A stretch of 34,338 nucleotides of DNA, from the NCBI GenBank assembly GCA_027025555.1, contig JALVQN010000122.1, positions 1-34,338 of the forward strand. The letters are read 5' to 3'. The notes below the pieces were generated by a model. The model saw only the letters and a list, made by a program, of their open reading frames with translations. It was not told the origin of the DNA and did not search any database. Source of the DNA: Desulfobacterales bacterium. GTDB lineage: Bacteria; Desulfobacterota; Desulfobacteria; Desulfobacterales; UBA2156. Positions 33,966-34,338 of the stretch are shown here, piece by piece. The first letter of the stretch is position 1, and each line of letters opens with the position of its first letter. The position numbers and the translations under genes were made by a program.

Positions 33966-34338
33966 ATGAAACGAACGCATCTGAAAAAATACCCGGCAGG
34001 CCTGGCCCTCCTTCTGCTGCTTTCGTTTCATGGCGCGGCCGCCCAGGCCCGCTCCGGCCCCCTTGTCTTCACCGGCCGCACCATGGGAACCACCTTCCAC
34101 GTCAAGGTTTTCCCCGGCCGGGTGCCGGCGCCTTCGAGTTTGGAGCAGGCCGTCCGCAACCGCCTGGAAGCCGTCAACCGGAGCATGTCCACCTTCCTGG
34201 CGGAAAGCGAGATCAGCCGATTCAACGCCATGAAGGCGGCCCACCGGCCCTTTCCCATCTCCAAGGATTTTGAAAAGGTGATGCAGCGCGCCCGCCACGT
34301 ATACGAGCTGACCGGCGGCGCCTGGGACGGCACGGTCA
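33966..34338 (+). CDS. apbE: ApbE-type FAD:protein FMN transferase, N-terminal part (cut by window edge)
   Basis: About 124 residues are visible; the family is usually 320-350. An N-terminal signal-like segment (about 8-27, ALLLLLSFHGAAAQA) implies export, as is usual for ApbE. Then come FTGRTMGTTFHVKVF, VNRSMSTFLAESEISRFN and GGAWDGTV, the last corresponding to GGAFDPTV in other members. The enzyme attaches FMN from FAD to threonine residues of Rnf, Nqr and related redox proteins. It lies 30 bases after hypE, so they may be co-transcribed. The frame is open to the window edge. Confidence 0.9.
   Translation, partial: MKRTHLKKYPAGLALLLLLSFHGAAAQARSGPLVFTGRTMGTTFHVKVFPGRVPAPSSLEQAVRNRLEAVNRSMSTFLAESEISRFNAMKAAHRPFPISKDFEKVMQRARHVYELTGGAWDGTV

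Overview
The window is a GC-rich bacterial chromosome segment with tightly packed genes, many overlapping by ATGA, and it looks mostly like core metabolism. The gene mix points to an anaerobic member of the Desulfobacterota (former Deltaproteobacteria), possibly near the syntrophobacterial lineages. Relevant genes are aconitase A and NADP-isocitrate dehydrogenase, a nickel-pincer LarA-like protein, AlaC-homoserine dehydrogenase-ThrH, a separate RfaE1 kinase, rhodanese-rubrerythrin, HypE and a TRAP transporter. The taxon is an inference from gene content; no rRNA is present.

Layout. 1-5708 is all on the minus strand: the start of aconitase (cut by the window edge), a hybrid PAS histidine kinase, isocitrate dehydrogenase and a LarA-like protein. 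5894-10596 is on the plus strand: an 882-residue GcvT-SHMT fusion, then the cell-wall pair mltG-nagZ. 10585-14803 is on the minus strand: purM, a probable 50-residue protein, a WecA-type/FlaA1-like membrane fusion, and tsaD. 14967-20031 is a plus-strand operon-like run: alaC, hom, thrH (frameshifted), a YbgC-like thioesterase, rfaE1, a DUF167 gene and an initiator tRNA-fMet with its own strong promoter.

The 3' half of tRNA-fMet recurs, degenerate, 2,490 bp downstream (22475-22530). The AT-richer stretch between holds only two co-directional genes, an AbiEi-like regulator and an AbiEii-like nucleotidyltransferase. A 12-bp-arm inverted repeat lies over the regulator's start codon. I read this as a small tRNA-integrated cargo remnant, probably a type IV toxin-antitoxin/phage-defence module without a recognisable integrase.

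From 22673 comes a GntR-dctPQM-acyl-CoA ligase cluster that resembles malonate uptake and activation loci. It is followed by a membrane sulfatase-fold transferase, a rhodanese-rubrerythrin fusion with an unknown gene overlapping its end, a polyprenyl-phosphate GT2 glycosyltransferase (minus), an NlpC/P60 lipoprotein, hypE, and the start of an apbE gene.

Most noteworthy: (i) the GcvT-SHMT fusion, which joins two methylene-THF enzymes with both sets of catalytic residues intact; (ii) the tRNA-fMet island with its AbiE-like pair and operator-like repeat; (iii) the one-base frameshift in thrH; (iv) the GntR-TRAP-MatB-like cluster; (v) the short protein after purM.
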